From NCBI GenBank assembly GCA_012519055.1, contig JAAYQU010000045.1, positions 124,001 to 188,000 on the forward strand: DNA of 64,000 nt, in the 5' to 3' direction. The notes under the pieces were generated by a model, which saw only the letters and a list, made by a program, of their open reading frames with translations, did not search any database and was not told the DNA's origin. The translations under genes and the position numbers were made by a program. Shown one piece after another: positions 45,288 through 53,761 of this stretch. Within the stretch, counting starts at the first letter, position 1. Each line of letters starts with the position of its first letter. This DNA comes from Bacteroidales bacterium (lineage in GTDB: Bacteria; Bacteroidota; Bacteroidia; Bacteroidales; Salinivirgaceae).

Positions 45288-45833
45288 TTATTTCGGAAAA
45301 GATGCCTCAATAATTGAATCAGCCTTTGTTTCAATACTTCGATAATAGTTTCCTATGTTCTTTATTCCAAGCACTTTATCAATATCTGATTGCATTAAGT
45401 TAAAGCTTTCTAGCTCGTGGTCAATGTAAAAATTGATACTGTCATTTGGTATTACACCGTGTTCGATATCTGAGCGTAACTTCTCCATCTGTTTTTTGCA
45501 AAAGAATAGTGCAGGTGCTGTTTTCTCAGCCAGATGAACTAAATCAACAAGACCATGTACATAATCGGCATAACTGGACAGAACACTTTTGTCATCTTCT
45601 GAAAGAGCTTCGTTATTTCCAAATTCAACCTGTATTTGTTTGGCTTGATTGTTTAATTTGTTCATATATGCATAGTTTAAACTATCAATTGGCAAAATTC
45701 TATACTCTTCTATAACGCTGTCGATATAAGATATTTGCTTGTCAATCAACACAATTGCCTCTTTCTCTTGCTTTGATTTGCAACTTGTTAGTGATAACAA
45801 ACAGATGATTGTTATATATGTAAATTGTTTCAT
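45288..45833 (-). CDS. Hypothetical helical lipoprotein
   Basis: A 181-residue lipoprotein with leader MKQFTYITIICLLSLTSC, lipobox Cys at residue 18. The rest is charged and helical (KQEKEAIVLIDKQISYIDSVIEEYRIL, NYAYMNKLNNQAKQIQVEFGNNEALSEDDKSVLSSYADYV), likely coiled coil or four-helix. I recognise no family. Upstream is the DUF4293 gene (26 nt) and downstream the TPR gene, so all belong to one operon. Confidence 0.75.
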   Translation of the reverse strand: MKQFTYITIICLLSLTSCKSKQEKEAIVLIDKQISYIDSVIEEYRILPIDSLNYAYMNKLNNQAKQIQVEFGNNEALSEDDKSVLSSYADYVHGLVDLVHLAEKTAPALFFCKKQMEKLRSDIEHGVIPNDSINFYIDHELESFNLMQSDIDKVLGIKNIGNYYRSIETKADSIIEASFPK

Positions 45834-45859
45834 AGTTCTGAAAATGATATAATTAACTT

Positions 45860-46276
45860 TTAGCGTATTCTGTCAATTGAACGTACCAAATCTTCATCTT
45901 TTCTGATAGCTTTGTTTGCTAGATAGATAAATAGTATTGACAGCAACGGAATTATTGCTCCAAATGATGGTTTTAAATTATCGATTGATAGACTTAGTAT
46001 TACAAAAATCACTGCCCAAATCACCCAGTACGCAATGGCTAACTTTCCTATTTTAATCTGCTTAACTCTATTTTTGAACATAAAAATTTGTACAAATGGT
46101 AAGATAAGGCATGGATAAAAAATCAGATGCAGATACCATTTTGCTGAGCCTTTTATACCTGTAACAAATAGGTCTAAACCACTTGCATTAATAGCCGACG
46201 CTACCGGAATAAAAAATAATATTACACCGCAAATTACTGCAGCTAATAGAAATAGTGTTTGAATACGTTGAATCAT
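45860..46276 (-). CDS. DUF4293-family inner-membrane protein
   Basis: A 138-residue protein with the DUF4293 signature MIQRIQTLFLLAAVICGVILFFIPVASA. Four TM segments: 7-27, about 50-68 (LHLIFYPCLILPFVQIFMF), 79-100 and 105-122. The family is typical of Bacteroidota and has no known function. It is the first gene of the operon DUF4293 - lipoprotein - TPR - xseA, all with gaps under 27 nt. Confidence 0.88.
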   Translation of the reverse strand: MIQRIQTLFLLAAVICGVILFFIPVASAINASGLDLFVTGIKGSAKWYLHLIFYPCLILPFVQIFMFKNRVKQIKIGKLAIAYWVIWAVIFVILSLSIDNLKPSFGAIIPLLSILFIYLANKAIRKDEDLVRSIDRIR

Positions 46277-46354
46277 GTTTATAAGTTTATTAAAAAGTTA
46301 TGCAAAGATGTTAAAAATATACGAATATTTCTGCAGAGAGAAAGTAGATTCAAT

Positions 46355-46389
46355 TTTGAACTTAATAATCGATATTTTTTTTAACTTTA
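46355..46389 (+). promoter_or_regulatory. Possible promoter of the FISUMP gene
   Basis: TTTG (46355-46358) and TAACTTTA (46382-46389) lie 23 nt apart, slightly longer than usual, 31 nt before the start codon. Confidence 0.4.
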
Positions 46390-46420
46390 CATACTAGGCA
46401 AACTTTTAACTGAACTAACT

Positions 46421-47176
46421 ATGAAAACGATCAAAAAACTTATTTTCCCCTTATTAATTGTGGGTGCTTTTCTACTTATAACAATCAGTTGCAAGAAAGG
46501 TAGTGTAGACGATGATGTAAACGATAACGGTACATTTCTGCCAGAGGGTAGCTTTGTTGATACCCGCGATAGTAATATTTATAAATACGTAAATATTGGC
46601 GAGCAAGTTTGGATGGCAGAAAACCTGCGTTACTTGCCAAGAGTGGCTGGTTCTGGTATGGGTTTGGAAACAACACCGTATATTTATGTTTATGGATATA
46701 ATGGAAATAGTGTTGAAGAAGCCAAAGCGACAGCAAATTACCAAACCTACGGTGTTTTGTATAACTGGCTAGCTGCTATGAACAAAGAAACAAGTAGTGA
46801 AACTAATCCCAGCGGAGTACAAGGAGTGTGTCCCGAGGGTTGGCATTTACCAAGTAATGCAGAGTGGGAGCAACTAATTGACTTTTTAGGCGGAGAGGAA
46901 ATAGCCGGAGGTAAACTTAAAGAGGCAGATACAACCCACTGGATAAGTCCAAACGAGGGGGCAACCAACGAAACAGGGTTTACTGCTCTCCCTGGTGGCT
47001 ATCGCGGATATTGCGGGATGTTTAAAGGTATTCACAATATGGGTTTCTGGTGGAGTGCTACGGCTCAGAGCTCTACAAATGCATGGACTTTTAGTTTGCT
47101 TTACGATTATGGGAAAATTTACAGTAATTACTACACCAAGGAGGATGGTTTTTCTGTCCGATGTGTGAAGGATTGA
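46421..47176 (+). CDS. FISUMP-domain lipoprotein
   Basis: A 251-residue surface-type lipoprotein with lipobox ITISC (Cys near 26). The body is the Fibrobacter succinogenes major paralogous domain, TIGR02145: DSNIYKYVNIGEQVWMAENLRYLPR, GVLYNWLAAMN, GVCPEGWHLPSNAEWEQLIDFLGG, TGFTALPGGYRGYCGMF and FWWSATAQSSTNAWTFSL to DGFSVRCVKD. The domain is a lectin-like fold common in Bacteroidota surface proteins; its ligand is unknown. It stands alone, with a promoter before it and a short terminator after it. Confidence 0.9.
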   Translation: MKTIKKLIFPLLIVGAFLLITISCKKGSVDDDVNDNGTFLPEGSFVDTRDSNIYKYVNIGEQVWMAENLRYLPRVAGSGMGLETTPYIYVYGYNGNSVEEAKATANYQTYGVLYNWLAAMNKETSSETNPSGVQGVCPEGWHLPSNAEWEQLIDFLGGEEIAGGKLKEADTTHWISPNEGATNETGFTALPGGYRGYCGMFKGIHNMGFWWSATAQSSTNAWTFSLLYDYGKIYSNYYTKEDGFSVRCVKD

Positions 47177-47202
47177 TATACAAGGTAAAAGCAATTGTTT
47201 TA

Positions 47203-47240
47203 TAGGGGCGACCATAAGTGTTGCCCCTAATTATTTTAAT
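47203..47240 (+). terminator. Rho-independent terminator after FISUMP gene
   Basis: TAGGGGC (47203-47209) is complementary to GCCCCTA (47223-47229), 13-nt loop, followed by AT-rich sequence with TTATTTT. Confidence 0.55.
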
Positions 47241-47315
47241 TAATTGGTCAAATCATATTTAATAAGAAATAATAAAAAAGGAGACATTTTTCTAACATGT
47301 GATGCGTTATGGCAT

Positions 47316-47397
47316 ATGTCAGATGTAATTTTGAATTTTAAAACGGGATAGCCGAAACCCGAAAAGAGTAGGCAAAACTAAAATTACTTTCTGACAT
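47316..47397 (+). promoter_or_regulatory. Long-range inverted repeat covering the start codon of the 123-aa gene
   Basis: ATGTCAG (47316-47322) pairs with CTGACAT (47391-47397) and GTAATTTT (47325-47332) with AAAATTAC (47380-47387), a 7+8 bp stem with a small internal loop and 47-nt hairpin loop. The 3' arm includes the AT of the ATG at 47396, so folding would hide the start codon. Confidence 0.5.
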
Positions 47398-47767
47398 GGA
47401 AATAAAAATAACAGTCTTAAACACAAGTACTTTGACGAACGAAATTACTATTAAAGATTATGTCATAACTGATGTGGAATGGGAAGATATCGATATGGAT
47501 ATATCTCCCTTAGAGAGTGAAGAGGCTCGGGCAACAAATGAATATTTTAATGCTTTCAGCTTTTTGTATTATGGGTTTCAAGAACTTTTAAATTTGCCTG
47601 AAAGTTCTGATTTTGAAGATAATATTGAGGATATTTTTCCATTTTACACAGCAAGTGACCAAAATAAACGAAAAAGAGGCTATATTTATAACTTGAAAGA
47701 AAAAGATGGGTTTAAAACAAGAATTATTCTTTTTGCACCCAAGAATTATTTGCCATTGATATTGTGA
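47396..47767 (+). CDS. Hypothetical acidic protein of the accessory block
   Basis: A 123-residue soluble acidic protein (MEIKITVLNTSTLTNE, DVEWEDIDMDISPLESEEARATNEYFNAFSFLYYGF). It has no signal or TM helix and resembles no family I know. Its start lies in the 3' arm of a long inverted repeat (47316-47397), which might control its translation. It heads a run of four plus-strand genes in a lower-coding-density, AT-rich stretch (47.3-50.4 kb), preceded and followed by single-copy housekeeping loci. It may be an immunity or inhibitor-like small protein, but nothing in the sequence proves that. Confidence 0.65.
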   Translation: MEIKITVLNTSTLTNEITIKDYVITDVEWEDIDMDISPLESEEARATNEYFNAFSFLYYGFQELLNLPESSDFEDNIEDIFPFYTASDQNKRKRGYIYNLKEKDGFKTRIILFAPKNYLPLIL

Positions 47768-47898
47768 TATGGGCATATTGGACTTACTTTTTGCTCACAG
47801 TAACATTTTAGAACAATAAGTATTCCGACACTTGATATTAGTTTTTTTAAAAGAATTAGTGAAAGATTTAAAGATTAAACTTTTAAAATATATAAACA

Positions 47899-49023
47899 AT
47901 GAAGCAGAAACAAAAAATTTGGATGTTTGGCGTAATTGCGTTTACGCTGGTATTTATAGCATCGTCGGTTATATTTAAAATCTTTGATTTTGAGGGTTTA
48001 CCATCGCAATTCTTTGGTGCGTTGATAGGAGTTGTAATAACCGCAATAATAACGGTATTTCTTTTACAAGGACAAACAGCTAATGAAGAAGAAAGAGATA
48101 AAAGTGTCAAGGTTTTTGAGAAAAAACAAGAAGTTTACCACACATTTCTTGAGGAATTAAAAAAGATAATTCAAGATGGTGAGATTACAATTGTTAGCAA
48201 AGGGAAAGATTCGAAACTTGACAAATCTGTTGACGAGCTAAAAGACCTGATTTTTCAATTAGGCTATTTGCAAATGCACACTTCTGAAAAAACAATAACT
48301 GCTGTTTTAGAAGGTGTAGCAAAGATTATTCAATTGATGAATGATTTCGACTCAACACAAGAAGCTGATAAACAAAAAGCGTTGCCAAACTATTACTCCT
48401 CTCTATCAGAAGAATTGTTTAATATTGTTGCCACTCTGAAGGCTGACCTTTATAAAGAAAAATGCCAACCAATAAACAAAGACCAAATGAATGCAATTCT
48501 AAAAGAGTGTGATTTGTTTGTCGAAACAAAGGGTTTTAATAAGTACGAAACTCAAAAGTTTTTTTGGGATGCTCTGCAAAATCAACTACAAGAGAGAGGT
48601 TATCAAATAAAATATAAAGACTTTACTCATGACATAAATGAGTATTACGCCAGAGCTAGAAATCGTCATAGATACTATAAGTTGAACTTTAATATTTATA
48701 GTTCAGAAACCAGAAGTATTAATTTCACGGTTGAAATTGATAATCGTTTCTATTTTGGTTTTCACAGAGGAGAATACAAAAAAAATGATGAGTTAATAAA
48801 AGAATGTGTTGATGCAACCAAGGCATTTACCAGTAACGATTGGTGGTACGGGTATCGACATCCAAGTGAAAAATATGATTTGGATTTTTGGAATTTGAAA
48901 TCAAAAGGGTTTGAAGAGATAAAAAATCCGAGGAAACGAGATGCCTTTATTGAAGGACTGGTAAATGAGATGGAGATTTATATTAAGAAGTTTGTAGCTA
49001 TCGCAAAAGAAAAAAACTTATAA
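47899..49023 (+). CDS. Two-TM membrane protein with coiled coil, unknown function
   Basis: A 374-residue protein. Two N-terminal TM helices (about 8-28 and 37-57) bracket a short loop with FEGLPSQFFG, putting the bulk in the cytoplasm. Residues 60-170 are helical with coiled-coil character. The C-terminal part (about 195-370) has KYETQKFFWDALQNQLQERGYQIKYKDF, then RYYKLNFNIYSSETRSINFTVEIDNRFYFGF, suggesting an alpha/beta sensor or nuclease-like fold that I cannot name. Its stop TAA overlaps the ATG of the exonuclease gene by one base (TAATG at 49021-49025), so the two are translationally coupled. Confidence 0.75.
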   Translation: MKQKQKIWMFGVIAFTLVFIASSVIFKIFDFEGLPSQFFGALIGVVITAIITVFLLQGQTANEEERDKSVKVFEKKQEVYHTFLEELKKIIQDGEITIVSKGKDSKLDKSVDELKDLIFQLGYLQMHTSEKTITAVLEGVAKIIQLMNDFDSTQEADKQKALPNYYSSLSEELFNIVATLKADLYKEKCQPINKDQMNAILKECDLFVETKGFNKYETQKFFWDALQNQLQERGYQIKYKDFTHDINEYYARARNRHRYYKLNFNIYSSETRSINFTVEIDNRFYFGFHRGEYKKNDELIKECVDATKAFTSNDWWYGYRHPSEKYDLDFWNLKSKGFEEIKNPRKRDAFIEGLVNEMEIYIKKFVAIAKEKNL

Positions 49024-49517
49024 TGAAATCTTTTGTCGCCATAGATTTTGAAACAGCAAATCAATATCGCAGTAGCGTTTGCAGTGTTGGGTTGGTATTT
49101 GTCGAGAATTTAAAAATTGTTGACACTTTTTACGAACTTATCCGCCCTACACCAAACTTCTATTGCAGTTGGGCAACAAAAATTCATGGTATAACTTACT
49201 ATGACACAATAAACTCATTAGAGTTTCCTGATGTTTGGGCAAAGATTCGTGAAATGATTAAAGATTTTCCGCTTGTTGCTCATAATAGTGCTTTTGATGA
49301 GAGTTGTTTAAAAGCTGTTTTGGATAGTTATGGAATTGAACATCATCACAATACATTTTATTGCACTTGTCGAGAATCGAGAAGATTATTTCCAGATTTG
49401 CCCAATCATCAATTGCATACGGTTTCAGAGTTTTTGGGTTTCCATCTTGACGATCATCACAATGCTTTGGCTGATGCCGAGGCTTGTGCTCATATTGCTA
49501 TTAATGTTTTTAGATAA
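49023..49517 (+). CDS. DEDDh 3'-5' exonuclease, DnaQ/epsilon-like
   Basis: A 164-residue single-domain exonuclease. Exo I AIDFETAN gives Asp8 and Glu10, Exo II LVAHNSAFDESCL gives Asp92, and Exo III HHNALADAEACAHIA gives His146 and Asp151, so all DEDDh residues are present. It resembles stand-alone DNA polymerase III epsilon-like proteins. No polymerase or GIY-YIG domain is attached. It is coupled through a one-base overlap to the two-TM protein, which suggests a membrane-tethered nuclease pair. Activity on DNA or RNA is plausible; the target is unknown. Confidence 0.92.
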   Translation: MKSFVAIDFETANQYRSSVCSVGLVFVENLKIVDTFYELIRPTPNFYCSWATKIHGITYYDTINSLEFPDVWAKIREMIKDFPLVAHNSAFDESCLKAVLDSYGIEHHHNTFYCTCRESRRLFPDLPNHQLHTVSEFLGFHLDDHHNALADAEACAHIAINVFR

Positions 49518-49567
49518 TGCATTAGCTGTATTGAGTTTTATATTTGTGAGCGTTATAGTATTAATTT

Positions 49568-49588
49568 CGTATATCATACGTTAGTGCC
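49568..49588 (+). repeat. Short hairpin plus GTTAGTGCC motif (left of UDG-like gene)
   Basis: CGTAT-ATC-ATACG (49568-49580) followed by GTTAGTGCC (49580-49588). The inverse, GGCACTAAC, recurs at 50411-50419 on the other side of the next gene. Confidence 0.45.
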
Positions 49589-49634
49589 AAGTTTAAGACA
49601 AAATCCTAAATTAATAATTAAAAACAAAAAGACT

Positions 49635-50345
49635 ATGAATTTGAAAACCAATGCTTATAATGAGTTATTTGATCAAATAAATGAATTGACATGGTATCCT
49701 TGGATAGGTTCCAATTATAATGAAAACAGACTTCTGATTGTCGGTGAAAGCCATTATGCTCAGGATGAAGATGGAAATATTGATTTAGAGTGTTATAATG
49801 CTTTCCTAAAAGATAAAAACTTGACAATAGGTATTGTGGAACTACTTATGAAAGGCTCAAGTTGGAAATTTTTTCAAAACACATACCATGCTCTCCTTAG
49901 AACTGAAAATATAAACAGAGAAGCCTTTTGGTCTAATGTTGCTTTTTATAATTTTATTCAACGACCAATGAAAACTACAAAGGATAGACCATTGAAAGCT
50001 GATTATTCTCGTGGTTGGGATGTTTTTTATGAAGTGTCGAAAGTTATAAAGCCTTCTCATTGTATTTTTCTAGGGTCAGGAAGTGCCCAATATCTATATC
50101 CAGTAATGAAAGAGAAAAAGGATATAATATTTGCTGATACAAAATGTACTATAGAACAGTGGCATAAACAGATAGGAATATATTGGGGTAAAATCGCACA
50201 CCTTGAATATGAAGAAGTCAATACAGATATAACTTTTATCAAACATCCAAGTAAGTTTTTCAAAAAGGATGATTGGAATGACTATTTAATGGAAAGAATA
50301 GGCGGTATTTTGGAAAACTTAAAAAGTAAAACTAAGGCAAAATAA
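49635..50345 (+). CDS. Uracil-DNA glycosylase superfamily-like protein (tentative)
   Basis: A 236-residue soluble protein; I use the ATG at 49635, since the upstream GTG at 49584 would place the start in the GTTAGTGCC motif. The N-terminal segment WYPWIGSNYNENRLLIVGESHYAQDED and the late FIKHPSKFF recall motifs 1 and 2 of the uracil-DNA glycosylase fold (GExxxxxD and HPS). CIFLGSGSAQYL fits the central sheet. GESHY differs from typical GEAPG, so function may not be base excision. It is the fourth and last gene of the accessory block and is flanked by inverted GTTAGTGCC/GGCACTAAC motifs. Confidence 0.6.
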   Translation: MNLKTNAYNELFDQINELTWYPWIGSNYNENRLLIVGESHYAQDEDGNIDLECYNAFLKDKNLTIGIVELLMKGSSWKFFQNTYHALLRTENINREAFWSNVAFYNFIQRPMKTTKDRPLKADYSRGWDVFYEVSKVIKPSHCIFLGSGSAQYLYPVMKEKKDIIFADTKCTIEQWHKQIGIYWGKIAHLEYEEVNTDITFIKHPSKFFKKDDWNDYLMERIGGILENLKSKTKAK

Positions 50346-50410
50346 GTTCCTTAAATGATGGTCGTTGAACATTTTTGAATCTATTTAATATGGCAGAAGA
50401 ATGAAAGCCA

Positions 50411-50490
50411 GGCACTAACAAACGCAATAGCAAATGCGGGTTTGCGTGAAAGTTGAAACATTTGAAGTCTTTATACACATTTGTGTTAGC
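50411..50490 (+). repeat. Imperfect palindrome with GGCACTAAC end (attC-like?)
   Basis: GGCACTAAC (50411-50419) begins the element; CTAACA (50415-50420) pairs with TGTTAG (50484-50489), and inner ACGCAA (50422-50427) with TTGCGT (50442-50447). The 80-nt size resembles an integron attC-type fold, but the ends do not match the classical core consensus. The rest of the 234-nt gap 50346-50579 has no gene. Confidence 0.35.
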
Positions 50491-50579
50491 AAACAGTTGA
50501 GCAACAATTTATTTACACACTTGTTGTAGTGCAAGTTGTTGTGTTTCACATATTTCATGATGTATATGCTTTAGCCCTC

Positions 50580-52232
50580 TCATTCATCACTAACCCTCGT
50601 ACGTTTTAATGATATCGCATTAAGCGAATTTATCGGCAAATTTGTAACCCTTTTATTTACAACTCTTACCACAACATCGTAAAATAGCGGTACTACAGCG
50701 GCTTCGCTCATTACAATACTGTCGGCTTTTGGAATCAGGTGTTCAAACTGTTCGTTTGTAGATATTTGCAGATATAGTGAGTCATACAGCGGAGAGATAA
50801 ATTTTGTATAGTTAGGACCTGCCGGTGTTAAGTTTTTTGAGTAAAAGAGCGACAGGTAGTTTTCGGCGTGGGGGTAGTCTGCAATCCACGAGGCTCTGAA
50901 AAACGGTAAATCCCCGTTAGCAACTTTTTGTCTGAATGCAGCTCCGGTTGCGGTTTCAATTACTATTTTAACTCCTATCTGTTTTGCTTGATGTTGGAAA
51001 AACTCTGCAATATCCAAATAATCGGGTGTGGTGGTTAATGTTATGGGTTTCAGCTCCTTGCTTGTGCCATAACCTGCGTTTTTTAAAATATTTATTGCTT
51101 TTTCTTGATTAAACTCATATCCTTTTGGCTGCTTGCTTCCATCGGGATACAGTATTGGAGGAGTTAATGAAACGTTGGCAGGTATTGCAAGGTTATTTCT
51201 TAAAAACACAACCATTCGCTCTCGGTCGAAAGCGTAGTTAAGTGCCTCTCTTACTTCCTTTTCCACGTAGCCCGGTTTTGTGGAATCTAAATTAAACCCA
51301 AGATATTCAGTGTTTAGATAAGGGTATGTTTGCAGGTAAAATTTATCGTGGTGCTTTTGGCGCAGTTGTCCATCGCGTGTTAAAAGCTCGTCTTTGTTGG
51401 TTGCGTTAATGCCACTTATAAAGTCAATTTTTCCGAGCAGAAACTCCATAAACTCAGACTGTTTGTCGGCAATAAACGAAATATGTATTGCATCTAAGTA
51501 TGGCAGTTGATTGCCTAAAGAGTCGCATTCAAAATATATTGGGTTGCGTTTTAAAATTAGCTTGTTGTTTAAATCCCATAGTGCAAAAGAGAAAGGACCT
51601 GTACCAATAGGGTTTTGACCAAATTTATCTCCCAGAAAGTCAATGGCTTCCTTTGGAACAACCATACAGTAAGGCATTGCCAACATTGCAACAAACGGAA
51701 CGAATGGCTTTGTTAGTTTAATTTGCAATACACTGTCGTTTAGTGCATAGAAGCCGTTAAATCCGAAATTCTTGTCGGTGTTTGCAAAAATCCATGCTCC
51801 CGGGCTACTTGTTGCGGGGTCGATAATTCGGTTAAAACTATAAACGAAATCTTGTGCAGTTACCTTTCTTGTTTTCTTTTCCCCAAATAGTTCGTGTTCG
51901 TGGAAATAGACATCGGTACGCAAATAGAACGTATGTATCAGTTTATCGTCACTTGATTTCCAATGTGTTGCTATATCTGGCTGCACATGCAATTGGTTAT
52001 CCAATTGTACAAGTCCGTTAAAAATATTCGATGTGGGCCAAATTATAGTCTGGTTTCTGGCAAATGCAGGGTCTAAAGTCGGTATCCCTTTCGATTCGTT
52101 GTATCTGAATATCTTATAGTCGCTTGTACTACTGTTTTTGCACGAGTACGCCAACAGAAAAATCGCAAACAACGCGATTATTGTTTGCGATTTAAGGCTC
52201 ACTGTTTTATTTTTTCTATTTTCTAACAACAT
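50580..52232 (-). CDS. Peptide/oligopeptide-binding lipoprotein (SBP family 5)
   Basis: A 550-residue extracytoplasmic solute-binding protein with lipobox LAYSC at about residue 31. Family 5 features: GIPTLDPAFARNQTIIWPTSNIFNGLVQLD, TAQDFVYSFNRIIDP, PYCMVVPKEAIDFLGDKFGQNPIGTGPFSFALWDLNNKLILKRNP and EVREALNYAFDRERMVVFL. It should bind peptides or related compounds for an ABC importer. No permease or ATPase genes are in the window, so it depends on distant partners or has a signalling role. Its start overlaps the end of the SDR gene by 17 nt, so the two are in one transcript. Confidence 0.92.
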   Translation of the reverse strand: MLLENRKNKTVSLKSQTIIALFAIFLLAYSCKNSSTSDYKIFRYNESKGIPTLDPAFARNQTIIWPTSNIFNGLVQLDNQLHVQPDIATHWKSSDDKLIHTFYLRTDVYFHEHELFGEKKTRKVTAQDFVYSFNRIIDPATSSPGAWIFANTDKNFGFNGFYALNDSVLQIKLTKPFVPFVAMLAMPYCMVVPKEAIDFLGDKFGQNPIGTGPFSFALWDLNNKLILKRNPIYFECDSLGNQLPYLDAIHISFIADKQSEFMEFLLGKIDFISGINATNKDELLTRDGQLRQKHHDKFYLQTYPYLNTEYLGFNLDSTKPGYVEKEVREALNYAFDRERMVVFLRNNLAIPANVSLTPPILYPDGSKQPKGYEFNQEKAINILKNAGYGTSKELKPITLTTTPDYLDIAEFFQHQAKQIGVKIVIETATGAAFRQKVANGDLPFFRASWIADYPHAENYLSLFYSKNLTPAGPNYTKFISPLYDSLYLQISTNEQFEHLIPKADSIVMSEAAVVPLFYDVVVRVVNKRVTNLPINSLNAISLKRTRVSDE

Positions 52233-52980
52233 AACCCGAACTTGCTTGCGCTGTGGGCATTATTAAAATATCATTTATACATACATGTGCCGGACGTGAA
52301 AGGACGAACCATATTGTATCAGCGATATCCTCGGCTGTCAGGGGAGTTAGCCCTTTATAAACATTTTTAGCACGTTCCTCATCTCCCTTATACCTTACTA
52401 GTGAGAATTCGGTCTCAACCATGCCAGGACAAACGCTTGTAACTTTTACCCCATGTTGTAGCATATCAATGCGCATTCCTTTGGTAATAGCTTCAACAGC
52501 ATGTTTTGTTGCGCAATAAACGCCACCCTTTTCGTAGGTCTCTTTGCCAGCGATAGAGCCAATATTTATTACGTGTCCGGTTTTACGCTCAGCCATTACT
52601 GGAAGCACTAAGCGGCTGATATTTAAAAGACCTTTAATGTTGGTATCAATCATTTGGTTCCAGTCTTCAAGACTACCCTCATGGATGTAATCCAAGCCAG
52701 CTGCAAGACCTGCGTTATTTATCAAATAATCAATTGTCTGCCATTTTTTATCGAGGCTGTTCCACGCTTTTTCAGTCTCTTCGTAGCTTCGAATATCGAA
52801 TGAAAGAGTCTTTACAACAATCTTATGATTTTTCTCAAGAGAGCTTTTTAGTTTTTGAAGTTTTTCGTCTCTGCGACCTGTAATTATAAGGTTTATTCCT
52901 TGCTCTGCCAATATTTGTGCGGTTGCTTCTCCAATACCTGCTGTAGCACCTGTTACTAGAGCTATTTTATTTTGTGTCAT
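52216..52980 (-). CDS. Short-chain dehydrogenase/reductase (YdfG-like)
   Basis: A 254-residue cytosolic oxidoreductase. Classical SDR motifs: cofactor loop TGATAGIGEAT (residues 9-19), NNAG, INIGSIAG with catalytic Ser, and YCATKHA with Tyr and Lys. VTSVCPGMVETEF completes the fold. GRRDEKL after beta-2 suggests NADP preference. Closest by eye to YdfG-type serine/3-hydroxy acid dehydrogenases. It leads a two-gene unit with the solute-binding protein and has a good promoter at 53005-53034. Confidence 0.92.
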   Translation of the reverse strand: MTQNKIALVTGATAGIGEATAQILAEQGINLIITGRRDEKLQKLKSSLEKNHKIVVKTLSFDIRSYEETEKAWNSLDKKWQTIDYLINNAGLAAGLDYIHEGSLEDWNQMIDTNIKGLLNISRLVLPVMAERKTGHVINIGSIAGKETYEKGGVYCATKHAVEAITKGMRIDMLQHGVKVTSVCPGMVETEFSLVRYKGDEERAKNVYKGLTPLTAEDIADTIWFVLSRPAHVCINDILIMPTAQASSGYVVRK

Positions 52981-53004
52981 AATTATATAAATTTAAAATT
53001 TACC

Positions 53005-53034
53005 CAAAGTTAGTTATTTTGTATCGCATTGCAA
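53005..53034 (-). promoter_or_regulatory. Promoter of the SDR-SBP transcript
   Basis: Minus-strand TAACTTTG (53012-53005) with TTG at 53034-53032, 19 nt upstream, a near-ideal Bacteroidota promoter, 25 nt before the SDR start codon. Confidence 0.65.
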
Positions 53035-53066
53035 TTTTTTTAAGTAGTATCGGGACTATACAACCT

Positions 53067-53669
53067 CTACATATAAAATATTCCGGGGAATAGTTTTTCT
53101 AAAGCTATTGCCAAGTTAGACATAAATAGACGTACTGCAATAGCTAACAAGATAACACCAAATATTTTACGTAAAATCATTACGCCCGTTGGTCCTAAAA
53201 GCTTTTCGATTTTTTTGGTAAGTTTAAGAACAATGTACACACACACCATGTTTAATACCACTGCTATAGATAAGTTTAATGTAGAGTATTCTGCTTTGAG
53301 CGATAGTAAGGTGGTTATTGTACCAGCACCAGCCACTAGTGGAAATGCTATGGGGACAATAGATGCTCCTGTAAGACTTTGGTGTTTAAATATTTCAACA
53401 CCCAAAATCATCTCCATTGCTAAGATAAATAGAACAAAACTACCAGCAATTGCAAAAGATGCGATATCAACTCCAAAAACGCCCAATAGAGGTTCGCCAA
53501 GAAATAAGAAGGCTGCTAAAATTATAAGTGAAACAATAGACACCTTCTCAGCCTCAATAACATTACCTCTTGCTTTTAAATCTAAAATTATTGGTATTGA
53601 GCCGGTTATGTCAATTACTGCAAATAATACCATAAAAGATGACAAAATTTCTACAATGCTAAAGTTCAT
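53067..53669 (-). CDS. MarC-family integral membrane protein
   Basis: A 200-residue protein with six TM segments. The family start is complete: EILSSFMVLFAVIDITGSIPIILDLKA, then SLIILAAFLFLGEPLLGVFGVDIASFAIAGSFVLFILAMEMILG and IVPIAFPLVAGAGTITTLLSL, ending RKIFGVILLAIAVRLFMSNL. MarC proteins were once linked to multiple antibiotic resistance but their transport role is unproven. It stands alone between the SDR and yidD genes. Confidence 0.93.
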   Translation of the reverse strand: MNFSIVEILSSFMVLFAVIDITGSIPIILDLKARGNVIEAEKVSIVSLIILAAFLFLGEPLLGVFGVDIASFAIAGSFVLFILAMEMILGVEIFKHQSLTGASIVPIAFPLVAGAGTITTLLSLKAEYSTLNLSIAVVLNMVCVYIVLKLTKKIEKLLGPTGVMILRKIFGVILLAIAVRLFMSNLAIALEKLFPGIFYM

Positions 53670-53761
53670 AAAATTGATGTTTTATTGTTACGGTTATATT
53701 CTCTTTGTGAGTGCGAAAATATATAAATATTGTCGATTTTGGTGTATGAATCCTTCAATTG

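Noticed and set aside
49330-49584. 84-residue frame overlapping the exonuclease gene
   Set aside because: It is an out-of-frame reading of the exonuclease 3' half; residues mirror its repeats and no start signal is seen.
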